From contig JACJYO010000014.1 in the NCBI GenBank assembly GCA_020636075.1, forward strand, positions 28,472 through 92,471: a stretch of 64,000 nt of DNA, read 5' to 3'. Below are positions 1 to 9,372 of this stretch, in pieces. The stretch is from Lewinellaceae bacterium (GTDB lineage Bacteria > Bacteroidota > Bacteroidia > Chitinophagales > Saprospiraceae). The notes beneath the pieces are model-generated. The model was not told where the DNA came from, ran no database searches, and saw only the letters and a program-made list of their open reading frames with translations. Within the stretch, counting starts at the first letter, position 1. Every line of letters starts with the position of its first letter. The translations under genes were made by a program, and so were the position numbers.

Positions 1-656
1 TTTTCTTTTTCCTGGACCTTACCAAACATACCGTCGAGCGCCTTGGTGGTCACGTGGTCGTCAAGATCGTTGTTGACTTTCGTGACGAAGGGAATTTTGT
101 TGTACGCATTGGAGGCGTTGCGCCATAGGTCATTCGCGCCGATCTCATCCAGGGCTTTCACGATCACTGGGTTGAATTTGCCGTAAAGTTGATCGAACGT
201 GGTTTTGCGCAGGTATACGGTGGCCGAGTTATCGGCGCCCATCAGGATGTCCATGGCATCGGCGATGGTCATACTGGTAATAGCGTTGGCAAAAATGGGT
301 CCGGCCTCTTTGGCTGCATTTTCTGCGCCGCGGTTCATTTTTTCAATCAGGTCGGCTTCCAGGTTTGAAAAGCCGGGCACTGTTTTAAGTTTGGATACAA
401 CACTTTGCGCCTCTTCGGGCAGGAGGATTTTGTACACGGCATGTTTAAAATACCCGTCGGTGGCCGACAGTTCGTTTACGCCTTTTTCAACGCCTTTATT
501 GAGTGCGTCTTTCAGGCCCTGGCCAATTTCAGCTGTGCTGAGATTGCCGCCGCCAACCAGGTCTTCGGCGCCTTTTTGCAGTTTTTTAAGAATTTGCGCA
601 TTCGCGCCCGCCATCGCTACGATGGCCATGAGTAAGGTGAGTGCTATTTTTTTCAT
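1..656 (-). CDS. DUF4197 family protein, exported (3' end cut by window edge)
   Basis: This reading frame begins at the ATG complementary to 654-656 and is still open at position 1, so about 218 codons are present and roughly the last 20 are missing. The first 20 residues form a signal peptide (MKKIALTLLMAIVAMAGANA) followed by QILKKLQKG. The body carries the DUF4197 pattern: a TAEIGQGLKDALNKGVEKGV stretch, then DGYFK, ILLPEEAQ, VPGF, AAKEAGPIF, ILMGADNSATVYLR and FNPVI. It is a close tandem paralogue of the next gene (719-1438), but lacks the lipobox cysteine, so it should be a soluble periplasmic protein. Membership rests on pattern recognition and the function of DUF4197 is unknown. Confidence 0.85.
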   Translation of the reverse strand, partial: MKKIALTLLMAIVAMAGANAQILKKLQKGAEDLVGGGNLSTAEIGQGLKDALNKGVEKGVNELSATDGYFKHAVYKILLPEEAQSVVSKLKTVPGFSNLEADLIEKMNRGAENAAKEAGPIFANAITSMTIADAMDILMGADNSATVYLRKTTFDQLYGKFNPVIVKALDEIGANDLWRNASNAYNKIPFVTKVNNDLDDHVTTKALDGMFGKVQEKE

Positions 657-718
657 AGTCTGTTTAGTTGAACGTTATTGATACGGGTTAAACGGCCTGG
701 GGTAACATTGCCGGAAGT

Positions 719-1438
719 TTATTTTCGGTTGGTATCCTGTTTTGAAAATACTTTTTTGAGCAGGCTGGTCGTGCGGGCCACCGGGTTGCGGCGGATGTTT
801 TTTTCTTCTTCTTCAATTTTGGAAAAAAGTCCTTTGAGCGCTTCGGTAGTCACGTAGTCACCGAGGTCGTTGTTTACCTTGCTGACCAGGGGAATTTTGT
901 TATACGCGTCGGCTGCTTTTTTCCACAAGTCGTTGGCGCCGATGTTGTTGAGCGCAACCACGATTTTAGGATTAAATTTTTCATAGAGCTGATCGTAGGT
1001 CGTTTTGTGCAGGTACTGGGTTGCGGCATCATCAGCACCCATCAGGATGTTGGTGGCATCCTGAAAACTCATGCTGCGAATAGCGGTCACAAAAATTGGC
1101 CCGGCTTCTTTAGCGGCATCTTCTGCCCCATGGTTGATCTTTTCGAGGAGTTCATTTTCCAGGTTTGTAAAACCGGGTACGACTTTGAGTTTATCCGTCA
1201 CCTGGCGGGCTTCCGCAGGCAACAAAATTTTGTAAGCACTTTTGAAGTAACCATCGCGGGCCGATAATGTATTGACACCATTGGCGACCCCATTATTCAG
1301 GGCTTCTTTCAGGCCCTGGCCAATTTCGGCCAGCGAGGGTTCGCTCAATGCTTCGTTGGCAATTTGCTGCAGGGTATCGCAGGAACTAAAAAAAACGGAC
1401 GTGCTGAAAAGGAAAATGGCTAGTGTAAATTTTTTCAT
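719..1438 (-). CDS. DUF4197 domain lipoprotein
   Basis: The protein has 239 residues. An N-terminal hydrophobic segment ends in a lipobox (VFFSSC, Cys20), predicting lipidation and membrane anchoring facing the periplasm. The DUF4197 body follows: LAEIGQGLKEALNNGV, DGYFKSAYKILLPAEA, VPGFTNLENELL, AAKEAGPIF, ILMGADDAATQYL and FNPKIV. A lysine/arginine-rich tail follows residue 205. It lies 62 bases upstream of a second DUF4197 gene on the same strand, so the pair looks like a recent tandem duplication in which one copy is lipidated and the other secreted. Biochemical function is unknown. Confidence 0.88.
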   Translation of the reverse strand: MKKFTLAIFLFSTSVFFSSCDTLQQIANEALSEPSLAEIGQGLKEALNNGVANGVNTLSARDGYFKSAYKILLPAEARQVTDKLKVVPGFTNLENELLEKINHGAEDAAKEAGPIFVTAIRSMSFQDATNILMGADDAATQYLHKTTYDQLYEKFNPKIVVALNNIGANDLWKKAADAYNKIPLVSKVNNDLGDYVTTEALKGLFSKIEEEEKNIRRNPVARTTSLLKKVFSKQDTNRK

Positions 1439-1567
1439 GTACGGGCGGTCGTTTGTCTCGGTTAAAAATTAAGCCGGGCGGAGCGCATGCTCCAATCCGA
1501 ACATATAAACTGTGTAAACAGCGTTCTATTTTAGAAAAAAATTTAAGGATAGGTTAATGGAACGGTG

Positions 1568-2836
1568 TCATGAATTCAGGACCAACTGGCTGTTGCTCAG
1601 GATACCAAGTACCCGGCCTTTGAGATTTTGCCCGGTAAACGGCGTGTTTGCAGACTTTGACCGGAGGTCTTTTTCGGTCAATGTCCATTCCTGTGCGGGA
1701 TCAAACAGCGTCAGTTCGGCCCGAACGCCGGGTTTGATTTCAGGTACTGGCAGTCCGAGGACCGTTCGCGGGCCCACGGCCCAAAGTTGCACCAGCTGTT
1801 CCAGGGATAGATCTTTTTCCAAAAATGTGCGGCAAAGCGCAAAGGCAGTTTCCAGGCCAAGCATGCCAAATTCGGCAAAGGGAAACTCCACATTCTTCAT
1901 TTCCTGATCCCAGGGTGTATGGTTGGAACAAATAAAATCGATAGTGCCATCGGCTAACCCTTCAAGCAGCGCCTGGCGATGCGTTTCATCGCGCAGCGGG
2001 GGTTTTACTTTCCAGTTGCTGTCAAAATCCGCCAGGACTTCGTCTGTAAAACAAAGGTTGGCCACAGCCACGGAAGCAGTTACCGGCAGCCCGGCGGCTT
2101 TAGCGGCACGCACCATGGCAACCCCTTTTTTCGTAGAAACAAGGTGCAGGTGCAGGCGACCGCCGGCGTATTCCAGCAGGCTCAGGTCGCGTTGTATCAT
2201 CACCTCTTCCGATAAGGCTGCAATGCCGCGCATGCCCAGTTGGGTGCTGATTAACCCTTCGTGCATTTGCCCTCCCGCGGCTATACTTTTATGATAAGGC
2301 TGGTGCATGATGAGGCCCTGAAAGGCCTGGGCATATTGTAAGGCGCGGAGCAACAGCCCGGCGTCCTGTACCGGCATCCTGCCATCGGAAAAAGCGATAG
2401 CGCCCGCCGCATGCATGTCGTAAAGTTCGGCCAGGTCGGCGCCTTGTGCGCCAATCGAAATGGCGCCGATAGGATATACCGATACGGGCAAACCTGCTGT
2501 TTTGTTTTGAATGTACACGACGGAAGCCTTGGAGTCCACCACCGGCAAGGTGTTCGGAGCGCAGGCGATGGCCGTAAACCCACCTGCTGCCGCTGCCTGT
2601 GTGGCGGTGCGTAAATCTTCGCGATGTTCGTAGCCCGGGTCGCCGGTATGCACGCCCACATCCATCCAGCCTGCCGATGCGTATACCTGCCCGGGAAAGC
2701 TGATTTCCCGCACACCGGCCTCCATAGGCAGATTTTTCCCGATGGCCTGAATGATGCCGTCGTTGATGCGGATATCCTGCGGTCCGGCAATTTTCTGCCC
2801 GGAGCAGATGCGTATGTTTTTTAACAGGAGTTGCAT
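1568..2836 (-). CDS. Dihydroorotase-like amidohydrolase, probably non-catalytic
   Basis: The 422-residue protein has the length and fold landmarks of class I dihydroorotase, the third enzyme of pyrimidine synthesis. It has an N-terminal beta-sandwich strand pair, AAAAGGFTAIACAPNT at about residues 85-100, LHLHLVSTKKGV, and a C-terminal NTPFTGQNLKGRVLG. The metal-ligand motif expected as D-x-H-x-H reads D59-V-G61-V-H63, so the first histidine is glycine. The usual Arg of HLREPG is also lost (HTGDPG). The late DHAPH motif, whose Asp is catalytic, reads NHTPW. Many Bacteroidota carry such a degenerate second copy, and a non-catalytic partner role (as for PyrC-prime proteins) is inferred. It follows the membrane glycosyltransferase-like gene after a 102-base gap containing an inverted repeat. 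Confidence 0.8.
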   Translation of the reverse strand: MQLLLKNIRICSGQKIAGPQDIRINDGIIQAIGKNLPMEAGVREISFPGQVYASAGWMDVGVHTGDPGYEHREDLRTATQAAAAGGFTAIACAPNTLPVVDSKASVVYIQNKTAGLPVSVYPIGAISIGAQGADLAELYDMHAAGAIAFSDGRMPVQDAGLLLRALQYAQAFQGLIMHQPYHKSIAAGGQMHEGLISTQLGMRGIAALSEEVMIQRDLSLLEYAGGRLHLHLVSTKKGVAMVRAAKAAGLPVTASVAVANLCFTDEVLADFDSNWKVKPPLRDETHRQALLEGLADGTIDFICSNHTPWDQEMKNVEFPFAEFGMLGLETAFALCRTFLEKDLSLEQLVQLWAVGPRTVLGLPVPEIKPGVRAELTLFDPAQEWTLTEKDLRSKSANTPFTGQNLKGRVLGILSNSQLVLNS

Positions 2837-2852
2837 ATGGAATTAGGTTACT

Positions 2853-2937
2853 GGTTAGAAGGTTTCTGGTTAGAGGGTTGTCCAACATCCGGAATGGTGA
2901 ATAACTTTCTAACCCTCCAACCAGAAACCTTCAAACC
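2853..2937. repeat. Imperfect 28-bp inverted repeat
   Basis: The left arm 2853-2880 and right arm 2910-2937 are reverse complements with about three mismatches, separated by 29 bases. The arms are made of short degenerate units of the type ACCCTCCAACCAGAAACC. It fills the space between the dihydroorotase-like start and the stop codon of the next gene upstream (2939). A 23-bp stretch of the right arm (2910-2932) recurs exactly at 15039-15061. Possible roles are an mRNA 3'-end hairpin or a remnant mobile repeat. Confidence 0.85.
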
Positions 2938-2938
2938 T

Positions 2939-5308
2939 CTAAAGTTTGTACCAAAAATTATTGCGCACGACCCAATCTTTTTCCCGGCGATAAGCTTCGG
3001 TGTCTTGTGGTTTTAACAACACCTCATCCAGATAAAAGACCTGGTCGGTTCCTTTTTTGAATAGAAAAATATGCACCCGGGAGTTGTCGCCGTACACTTC
3101 AAAAGGCAGTTCAAACAGCCCCCAGTTGTTAACGATACTTTTCATGTAAAAACGCATGCCCTCGTGCTTGAAATGAATTTGATGGCCTTGCGCAATGTCA
3201 TTTTCCACCAACATCAAATCGTGGTTCATGCCGAGATCCTGGTTGGCGTACATCCAGAAATTAACGACATAGCGCCCCTTAGGCAATGGCCCCCGCCACA
3301 GCGTGGTAGTATCACCCATGTTTCCGCTGAATGCACCGTTGCCCTGGAATTTTCGGGGAGTTGATTGCAGGGAATCGTACGATTGATACATAAACGGCAG
3401 ACCTGTTTGAACCGATAGCTGCCATTGCCCTTCCGGTTGAGATGCGCGGGCAAGTCGTTCCTGCTCCACCGCGGCATTCCGGTTTTGCACATAGGTTCGA
3501 ACATCTTCCGGGTTTAGGGAAAATATTTTCATTTCCGGGCTGTCATACACCAGGGTTGCCGGCTCGATGAGGTGGGCATAGCGGCGGCGAACATCCTCCC
3601 AGGACGGCGGGTGCACCAATACGGCGATCGGGCGGTTGTCGGGTAATTCCTGCAGCATGGCAGGCGTCACACAGGGCTCGAGTAAAAACTGGGCAGAGAT
3701 AACAGTTTGGGTGCAGGATGTTCGGCTCAGGTATACGCCCATATCGGGCACACCGGTTTGGAGTGCGGTAGTTTGAGTTCGGATAAAATGTTCGTAGTTC
3801 AGGTCCCACCACAGATTTTCAGAGCCAATATGGTAATAAGGAAGCGGCAACAATGCCTGGTAAGCAGAAAAATCGACCTTGTTCAACCAATGATCCGGCG
3901 TAGGGGCGGCTACTTCGCGTTTGCCCATATTCGGCGTAAGATGCAAGGGGCGAAGCCGTTGGAACGTGTAGGCTTCCCAGCACAAAATCAGCACCGGCGC
4001 CAGGGCGATCACCCAGCGGAACCAGGTAGCGCGGCCACCTTTAAATCCTTCAAACCGGGCACTCCAGTTCCAAAACGCATAAAAAGCCAGCACATTAATT
4101 ACATAATAATAGGTCCAGGTGAAGCGGCCAAGCCCACGAAACTGGCGCAATGGGCCCATATAGTCGACCATCCATTCCATTCCGGAAATGGCAAAGGGGA
4201 AGCCGCAGGCAAAAAGGAGCAACACGAGAGCCGCCACAAAAATGCCCTGGAGGTAGCGCTTGTGTACGCGGTGGTAGGCGGCGCTATCCCAGTTTTTGCC
4301 AAACATGCGGAACCTGGACACCAGTAACCACAACGTAAACAAAAACGCAACAATGCCCGCGTACGCCTTGGTTTCTTCATTCACCCGCCGGATCGGAATG
4401 ATATGGGTGTCGATCCATTGGAACAAGGGAAAGGATTCGTAGGGTAAAAACACCCCCTCCCATTGCCCGATGTAGTAGGTAAAACCATAGGGATTAGAGG
4501 GCCGGTCGGAGGCGTAATCGGCCCAGTGTACCCAGATATTAAGCAAGGCAAAGGGGATAACCACCATCACCGTAAGGTGGCTGAGCCGCACCCGCAAGTT
4601 GCGTAAAGACGGCTCGCGCAACAACTGGTATACCATATACAAACCCAGAAAGAGGGCGGCCATGCCGAAGTAATAAAAATGCAATTGCGCCACAACGAAA
4701 AGCAAAATGCCAATCTGAAGACTTTGATAGCGCCGGCTGTGCCGTTCTTCATAATTACAAAGCAGCAACAACAAAAATGGAATAACCCAGGGGTAGGACA
4801 AGGCAAAATGCCCGTCAAAACGGTTGTATTGCGGAGTCAGAAAAACCATGCCCAGCGCTACCAGGCCTGCATACCATACCGGGATGTGGAGTTTGCGCAG
4901 CAGTAAGAAAATGACGCCACATCCAAAAATGAGCGAGAAAACCAGGAAGTGGTTCAGTATACCGGCTTGCGTACCGGTGATATCGGAAATATTGTGGGTC
5001 CACCACTGGAGTACGGCGCTGAGAATAGGCTGGTTGTCGGTAAACAGCACATGCTCGCCAAAGGGGTAATTCATGCCTTCGTAGTGCACAGCGCTGGAGT
5101 CATAGCGCACATGCCACATGCTGGTCATATAGTTTTTAAAACCATCGGGCGAGCCGCCCAAAAAATACTTGTTGGCGTCGCCAATCCAGTTGCCGTGCTT
5201 CAACCAAATAAATCCCGTGCAAACAACTAACACGTACAGCAAACCCCAAATCGTATGAGCACGACGGGGAGAGCTTAAATTATGGATCGTATGTTCAAGT
5301 TTGTCCAC
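2939..5308 (-). CDS. Polytopic membrane protein, GT-C/DUF6311-like
   Basis: The 789-residue protein has about ten to twelve membrane segments in its first 450 residues, such as TIWGLLYVLVVCTGFIWL at about 18-35 and PWVIPFLLLLLCNY at about 173-186. The early loop motif NYPFGEHVLFTDNQPI resembles the P-x-G...TD-x-x-P signature of GT-C-type or DUF6311 membrane proteins, which use polyprenyl-linked sugars outside the membrane. Residues from about 630 form a soluble beta-rich tail that looks like a galactose-binding sandwich. A GT2 gene lies 41 bases upstream on the same strand, suggesting a pair that builds and transfers a lipid-linked sugar. The assignment is inferred from topology and one motif; the substrate is unknown. 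Confidence 0.7.
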   Translation of the reverse strand: MDKLEHTIHNLSSPRRAHTIWGLLYVLVVCTGFIWLKHGNWIGDANKYFLGGSPDGFKNYMTSMWHVRYDSSAVHYEGMNYPFGEHVLFTDNQPILSAVLQWWTHNISDITGTQAGILNHFLVFSLIFGCGVIFLLLRKLHIPVWYAGLVALGMVFLTPQYNRFDGHFALSYPWVIPFLLLLLCNYEERHSRRYQSLQIGILLFVVAQLHFYYFGMAALFLGLYMVYQLLREPSLRNLRVRLSHLTVMVVIPFALLNIWVHWADYASDRPSNPYGFTYYIGQWEGVFLPYESFPLFQWIDTHIIPIRRVNEETKAYAGIVAFLFTLWLLVSRFRMFGKNWDSAAYHRVHKRYLQGIFVAALVLLLFACGFPFAISGMEWMVDYMGPLRQFRGLGRFTWTYYYVINVLAFYAFWNWSARFEGFKGGRATWFRWVIALAPVLILCWEAYTFQRLRPLHLTPNMGKREVAAPTPDHWLNKVDFSAYQALLPLPYYHIGSENLWWDLNYEHFIRTQTTALQTGVPDMGVYLSRTSCTQTVISAQFLLEPCVTPAMLQELPDNRPIAVLVHPPSWEDVRRRYAHLIEPATLVYDSPEMKIFSLNPEDVRTYVQNRNAAVEQERLARASQPEGQWQLSVQTGLPFMYQSYDSLQSTPRKFQGNGAFSGNMGDTTTLWRGPLPKGRYVVNFWMYANQDLGMNHDLMLVENDIAQGHQIHFKHEGMRFYMKSIVNNWGLFELPFEVYGDNSRVHIFLFKKGTDQVFYLDEVLLKPQDTEAYRREKDWVVRNNFWYKL

Positions 5309-5349
5309 AGGCGGATAGAGTCAGCAGTTTAGATTTTTAGGTTTCGGGC

Positions 5350-6078
5350 TTACGAGCGCAATATTTTCCGAAGGAGTAATTTTAAAAAATTTCCGCTTTC
5401 GGCGGCCAGTATTTTCCAGCCCAGGCTGGTAAACACAATGTCCGGGCGCAATTCCACCGGCACGGGTGTCACCGGTACCCGGCCATTGGCGAGCATGAGA
5501 AATTCGAGGTCAAATAAAAAACGGTCGATAGTTGTTTCCAGAAAAATCGCCTTGCCGTTTTGATCAAAACCCTTGAGCCCGCACTGCGAATCGTCGATGG
5601 GTTGGCGCAATACATGCCGAAGCAACCAGCGCAAGCCCTTGGATAGCCAGCGGCGGAAAGCCGGTACGTTGGCATAATAGGCTGTGCTGCGGTTGCCCGC
5701 CACGATGCCGCCTTTTTCCCGAAGCGTATCTGCCACCCTCCGCATGCTTTCGGTCGTGTAGGGAAAATCGATGTCGGTTAGCAGTACAAACGCCGCTGTA
5801 GCTGCTTGCACGCCCAGCCGCATGGCAAAACCTTTGCCGCGATTTTCGGCATACGCAATGATCTGGACATCGGGGATCAGGCTTTTCAGCCGTTCTGTGT
5901 TTGCCGCAGCAGTATTTGGCGTGGCGCCGTCAATAACTACGATCAGGGTTGTTTCGCCAGGAACTCCGGTAAGCGCTTCCTGCAAGAGTGCAAAACGGTT
6001 GGCCAGCGCTTGCTCCCAACCTTCGGGCGGGTTGTAGCAGGGTACGATAACCTGAAATCGTTGGGCTGTTGTTGGCAA
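5350..6078 (-). CDS. Glycosyltransferase family 2 (polyprenyl-phosphate sugar synthase-like)
   Basis: The protein has GT2 features: FQVIVPCYNPP at the N-terminus, a nucleotide-binding TLIVVIDGATP, the ENRGKGFAMRLGVQAA segment and the metal-binding acidic motif LLTDIDFPYT. QPIDDSQCGLKGF is typical of Dpm1/DPG-synthase-like enzymes that charge a polyprenyl phosphate with a sugar. There is no C-terminal membrane domain. No ATG lies between the end of the upstream gene (6218) and the first conserved strand. The best start is the TTG at 6078, giving 242 residues. In-frame extension further upstream is possible but would soon overlap the T9SS cargo gene. Its likely partner is the membrane protein encoded 41 bases downstream. 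Confidence 0.83.
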   Translation of the reverse strand: MPTTAQRFQVIVPCYNPPEGWEQALANRFALLQEALTGVPGETTLIVVIDGATPNTAAANTERLKSLIPDVQIIAYAENRGKGFAMRLGVQAATAAFVLLTDIDFPYTTESMRRVADTLREKGGIVAGNRSTAYYANVPAFRRWLSKGLRWLLRHVLRQPIDDSQCGLKGFDQNGKAIFLETTIDRFLFDLEFLMLANGRVPVTPVPVELRPDIVFTSLGWKILAAESGNFLKLLLRKILRS

Positions 6079-6217
6079 AATCGTGGGCCTCTGTTTGGGT
6101 GGCGCGCAAAAATAGGAAAACCAGCGCAGTGCAGCATTGGAATACGCAGCAAAGCCACCCCCGTTTTTTACGGATGGTGGCTTGCCACAGGTTTCATGTT
6201 CGTTTTTTCGTGTATGG

Positions 6218-9169
6218 TTAATCGAAAAAAATAACGCTTCCGGTGAATTTACTTTGCCCCCGGCTTTTAACTTGAAAAAAATAAATGCCGGCAGAAAGGC
6301 CGTCGCGCTCCAGGCGGTATTTCCCGTCGGTAAACACTGCCGACCGTACCACCTGGCCAAATTGGTCAATCAACAAAAACTGATGCGCACCGGACCAGCC
6401 GTCCGGCAATGCAACCGTCACCGGCCCCGTGCCCGCAGGGTTGGGGAACACCTGCAATGCGCCAACCCCACCGGACGCCACCCCAGCATCGGTCAGCACC
6501 AGTATCAGGGGCTCGCGCACGGTATGCCAGGTCGTGTTGGTGATCACCGGGAGGTTGAAGTCGAAATAAATGCCGGCCGAATTTTCAATGACGGTTCCCG
6601 GCACATTTCCGCGCTTTTGCGCCACGCGAAAATCAACGTATCCCTGCGAACCTGCTGCATCGACGGCTTCCTGCGGCAGCCGGATACCCGGGAAGGTAAA
6701 GCGCAGCACCCCCTGGCCATCAATTTCAAATTCGTACGGATGGCTGGAAGCACCCGGGCGCACTGTAGCCGGATCGAGGTAGGCGGAAAGTGTGTCGAGC
6801 AGGATCACCCGGAAGGCCGTGTCTGTGCCGGTATTTTGAAAACGGATGCGGTATTCGAGTTCGGTGTTTTCCAAAATAAAATGCTCGTCGGAAAAGCCGG
6901 TCGGGAAGGCCAGTTTATCGTTGGGGTCGTAGGAGTTGGTGATCACCCAACACAGGCTGGACAAAAACGGGTCGGCGTCGTTTTGCGGAAGCTGGTTGAA
7001 AAAACCCGTGCTGGGCGTAGCGCCGCTGCTGCCCACACAAGCTTCCACGGCGGCGATGGGCAGACTATTGCCCGGTGCGCCGGGTTCCTGCTCGGCCAAA
7101 AAATGCATCGTCGAACCGTTGGCGTACACCGGAATTTCCATGGTTCCGCCTGCGGGAAGTTCAAAAGTACCCTGCTGCAAGAGCACGGCATCCTCGATGA
7201 CGATGTAATCCAACGCGCCCTGCATGGGCTGGCTGCCGATATTTTTCAATTGAAACACGACACTGTCGTTGTGGCAGATGCCCGTCGCCTGGATCAATGC
7301 CCCCGACCACAGGGAATCAGGCTGGACACACAGGCTGTCGGGGAAAATATGCGCTTCCGAGCAAGCCACAAAACCCGCCTGTGCATCGCAGCTGACCAGG
7401 GCGGAAAATCTGAACCCGGCACAGTGCCCCGGCGGCAAATCTCCGAGTGGAAATGTGATCAGGTTCCCGTTTATCGCCGAGGGCGGAATGTCCGAATCGA
7501 GGAAGGCAAATACCCCGTCGAGCGTCATTTCCAGGTAAGCCTCCTCGGCTACGGTAGTGCCCTGGTTGCAGTAGGCCACGTGAAAAACCGTCGTATCACA
7601 AGGCCGCGCCTGCGAAATGGTGTGGTCAACCGTCAGGTGAGGACAATCGATCAGGCTTTGCAAGGCAAAATCAAGCTGCACGGTATCGAGGTAACCAACC
7701 GAAACAGGCACCGCATTGGCACAGGCTCCCCAGTAATTTGTCGGAAGGATGAGCGTGACCACGTAGTCGCCCGTATCGCATTCGATACGATAGTTGCCCA
7801 GGCTGTCGGTATCGCCGAAAAAACTATGCAGGCTGTCCTGGTAAGCGTGTACGATCCAGTTTTCGAGCGGAATATCGCCGGCACTCAGACTGCAATCCAC
7901 ATCCAGGTCCTGAAAAACATTGCCCTCGATGGCCCCGGCCTTGACAATACCGTTCACATCTGTGCGCACCATGTAGGCGTGGTTCAGCGTGGAAGGCCGG
8001 TTGGTGCCGCCCAACACGTAGCCGCCACCGGGGAACAAAACGATCCGGCTGAAGGCTTCCGGCCGTTGTTGCTGACCGATCGTACGCTCCCAAAGGGATT
8101 GGCCGTCGGGGGTTGTTTTGAGCAGGAGGCCGTCGGTTTCCTGGGCGAGGCTGTCGGTCACCACGCCCGTACCCACCAGGTCGCCGGAGGGATCTTCAAC
8201 CAGGCCGTTCAGCACCGCCCCGCGGTCGGTCATGGGGAAATTTTGTTGCCAGATCAGGCTGCCGTCGGGCGCAATTTTTCGTAGAAACAATTCCCGGCCC
8301 GCGGCCAGGTCCAGTCCGGAAAGCAAGAGGTTGCCGTCGGTCAGGCCGGTCAGGGCAGTGCCCAGTTCCGAACCGGCGGGCGTCAGGTTGAAGGTGTTCA
8401 AAACGGCGCCATCAGGCAGGAGCCGCACCAGCCGGATTTGCCGCAGGGAAGTGTCGGCCGCGGAAACCGCGTTTTTCAAAACAAAATACCCGCCTGACGG
8501 CGCGGGAACCAGGCCTATGGCCGCTTCGAAGCCCGGTTCGCCCAGGTCCTGAAGCCAGACCACAGTACCTTGCGCATCGAGTTGGGCCACGGCCACATCC
8601 CGAAAATCGGGCGACCCGTTTTCCTGTTTTTCCAGCAAGGCCGCATAACCACCGCCGGGGGTTAGCACTAATTCTTTGGCGAAGGCATCACCCGGTGCGC
8701 TGAAAATTTCCGTATGCCAGTGCTGCGAAATGCTGAGGGATGGTATGCCCGTATTTTCGACCGCCTGGAAAAGCGACAGGTAAACCTTGCGCATGCCGCC
8801 GGATTCGGCCAGCACTTCCTCGAGCACAACAATGCTGTCTTTGGAAAGGGCAATGGCTGCCCGGGAAAAATGGTGAAAATCGTGGTCGATCGGGCCGGCG
8901 GGTACAATTTCCCAGGCCTGTCCATTGATGATGCGGTGAAAATAGAACCGGGAAGTTGTTGAGGCATAATTGCTCAGGTTAAACCCGATGCTGTCTTTGA
9001 ATCCGGTCAGGGCCGTTACGTAGGTGCCATCGGCGGCGAACCCACCGCCCCCGCCGCCTTGTTGAAAGATGGTGATCCCCCAACCCTGCCCCTGCAGCTG
9101 GCCGAAACCGAGGGCCAGAAAAACCGCCAATGCCAGGAGCCTGTGTTTATTTCGTTGTTCGAGTTGCAT
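6218..9169 (-). CDS. T9SS-sorted large surface protein with DUF11-like repeats
   Basis: The 983-residue protein starts at MQLEQRNKHRLL, whose hydrophobic core (LALAVFLALGFGQLQGQG) is a signal peptide. In-frame ATGs further upstream are not needed. A glycine run follows at about residues 35-45. Residues 50-400 look like a delta-repeat/propeller region of the GLTDGNLLLSG type. About 415-500 is an SdrD-B/CarboxypepD-regulatory-like domain (IEGNVFQDLDVDC). About 500-870 contain DUF11-like blocks (SYDPNDKLAFPTGF, LEYRIRFQNTGTDTAF). The last 80 residues are a type IX sorting domain (LQVFPNPAGTGPV ... LSAGIYFFQV). It should be exported across the outer membrane and surface-attached or released. No enzymatic motif is seen. 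Confidence 0.88.
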   Translation of the reverse strand: MQLEQRNKHRLLALAVFLALGFGQLQGQGWGITIFQQGGGGGGFAADGTYVTALTGFKDSIGFNLSNYASTTSRFYFHRIINGQAWEIVPAGPIDHDFHHFSRAAIALSKDSIVVLEEVLAESGGMRKVYLSLFQAVENTGIPSLSISQHWHTEIFSAPGDAFAKELVLTPGGGYAALLEKQENGSPDFRDVAVAQLDAQGTVVWLQDLGEPGFEAAIGLVPAPSGGYFVLKNAVSAADTSLRQIRLVRLLPDGAVLNTFNLTPAGSELGTALTGLTDGNLLLSGLDLAAGRELFLRKIAPDGSLIWQQNFPMTDRGAVLNGLVEDPSGDLVGTGVVTDSLAQETDGLLLKTTPDGQSLWERTIGQQQRPEAFSRIVLFPGGGYVLGGTNRPSTLNHAYMVRTDVNGIVKAGAIEGNVFQDLDVDCSLSAGDIPLENWIVHAYQDSLHSFFGDTDSLGNYRIECDTGDYVVTLILPTNYWGACANAVPVSVGYLDTVQLDFALQSLIDCPHLTVDHTISQARPCDTTVFHVAYCNQGTTVAEEAYLEMTLDGVFAFLDSDIPPSAINGNLITFPLGDLPPGHCAGFRFSALVSCDAQAGFVACSEAHIFPDSLCVQPDSLWSGALIQATGICHNDSVVFQLKNIGSQPMQGALDYIVIEDAVLLQQGTFELPAGGTMEIPVYANGSTMHFLAEQEPGAPGNSLPIAAVEACVGSSGATPSTGFFNQLPQNDADPFLSSLCWVITNSYDPNDKLAFPTGFSDEHFILENTELEYRIRFQNTGTDTAFRVILLDTLSAYLDPATVRPGASSHPYEFEIDGQGVLRFTFPGIRLPQEAVDAAGSQGYVDFRVAQKRGNVPGTVIENSAGIYFDFNLPVITNTTWHTVREPLILVLTDAGVASGGVGALQVFPNPAGTGPVTVALPDGWSGAHQFLLIDQFGQVVRSAVFTDGKYRLERDGLSAGIYFFQVKSRGQSKFTGSVIFFD

Positions 9170-9372
9170 GATTGAATTTTTAAGATGAACAAATCCCGGT
9201 GCATACACCCGCTTTTCAGCAGGTACAAAGCACATGGTTTGTTCGCCCGTTTTCAAAAACAAAAAACAAATTTTGTGGAAATAAAAAATTTGTCAATTGA
9301 TATCATTTTCTATTCAAAATATATTTTTACAAAAAACAACCCGGTTATTTGTGGAATAAATTGTATCAAAAA

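Noticed and set aside
6137..8284. Long plus-strand open frame of 715 codons
   Set aside because: It is antisense to the T9SS cargo gene at 6218-9169, which has a signal peptide, recognisable domains and a sorting domain. The plus-strand translation is rich in Arg, His and Gln with no motif.
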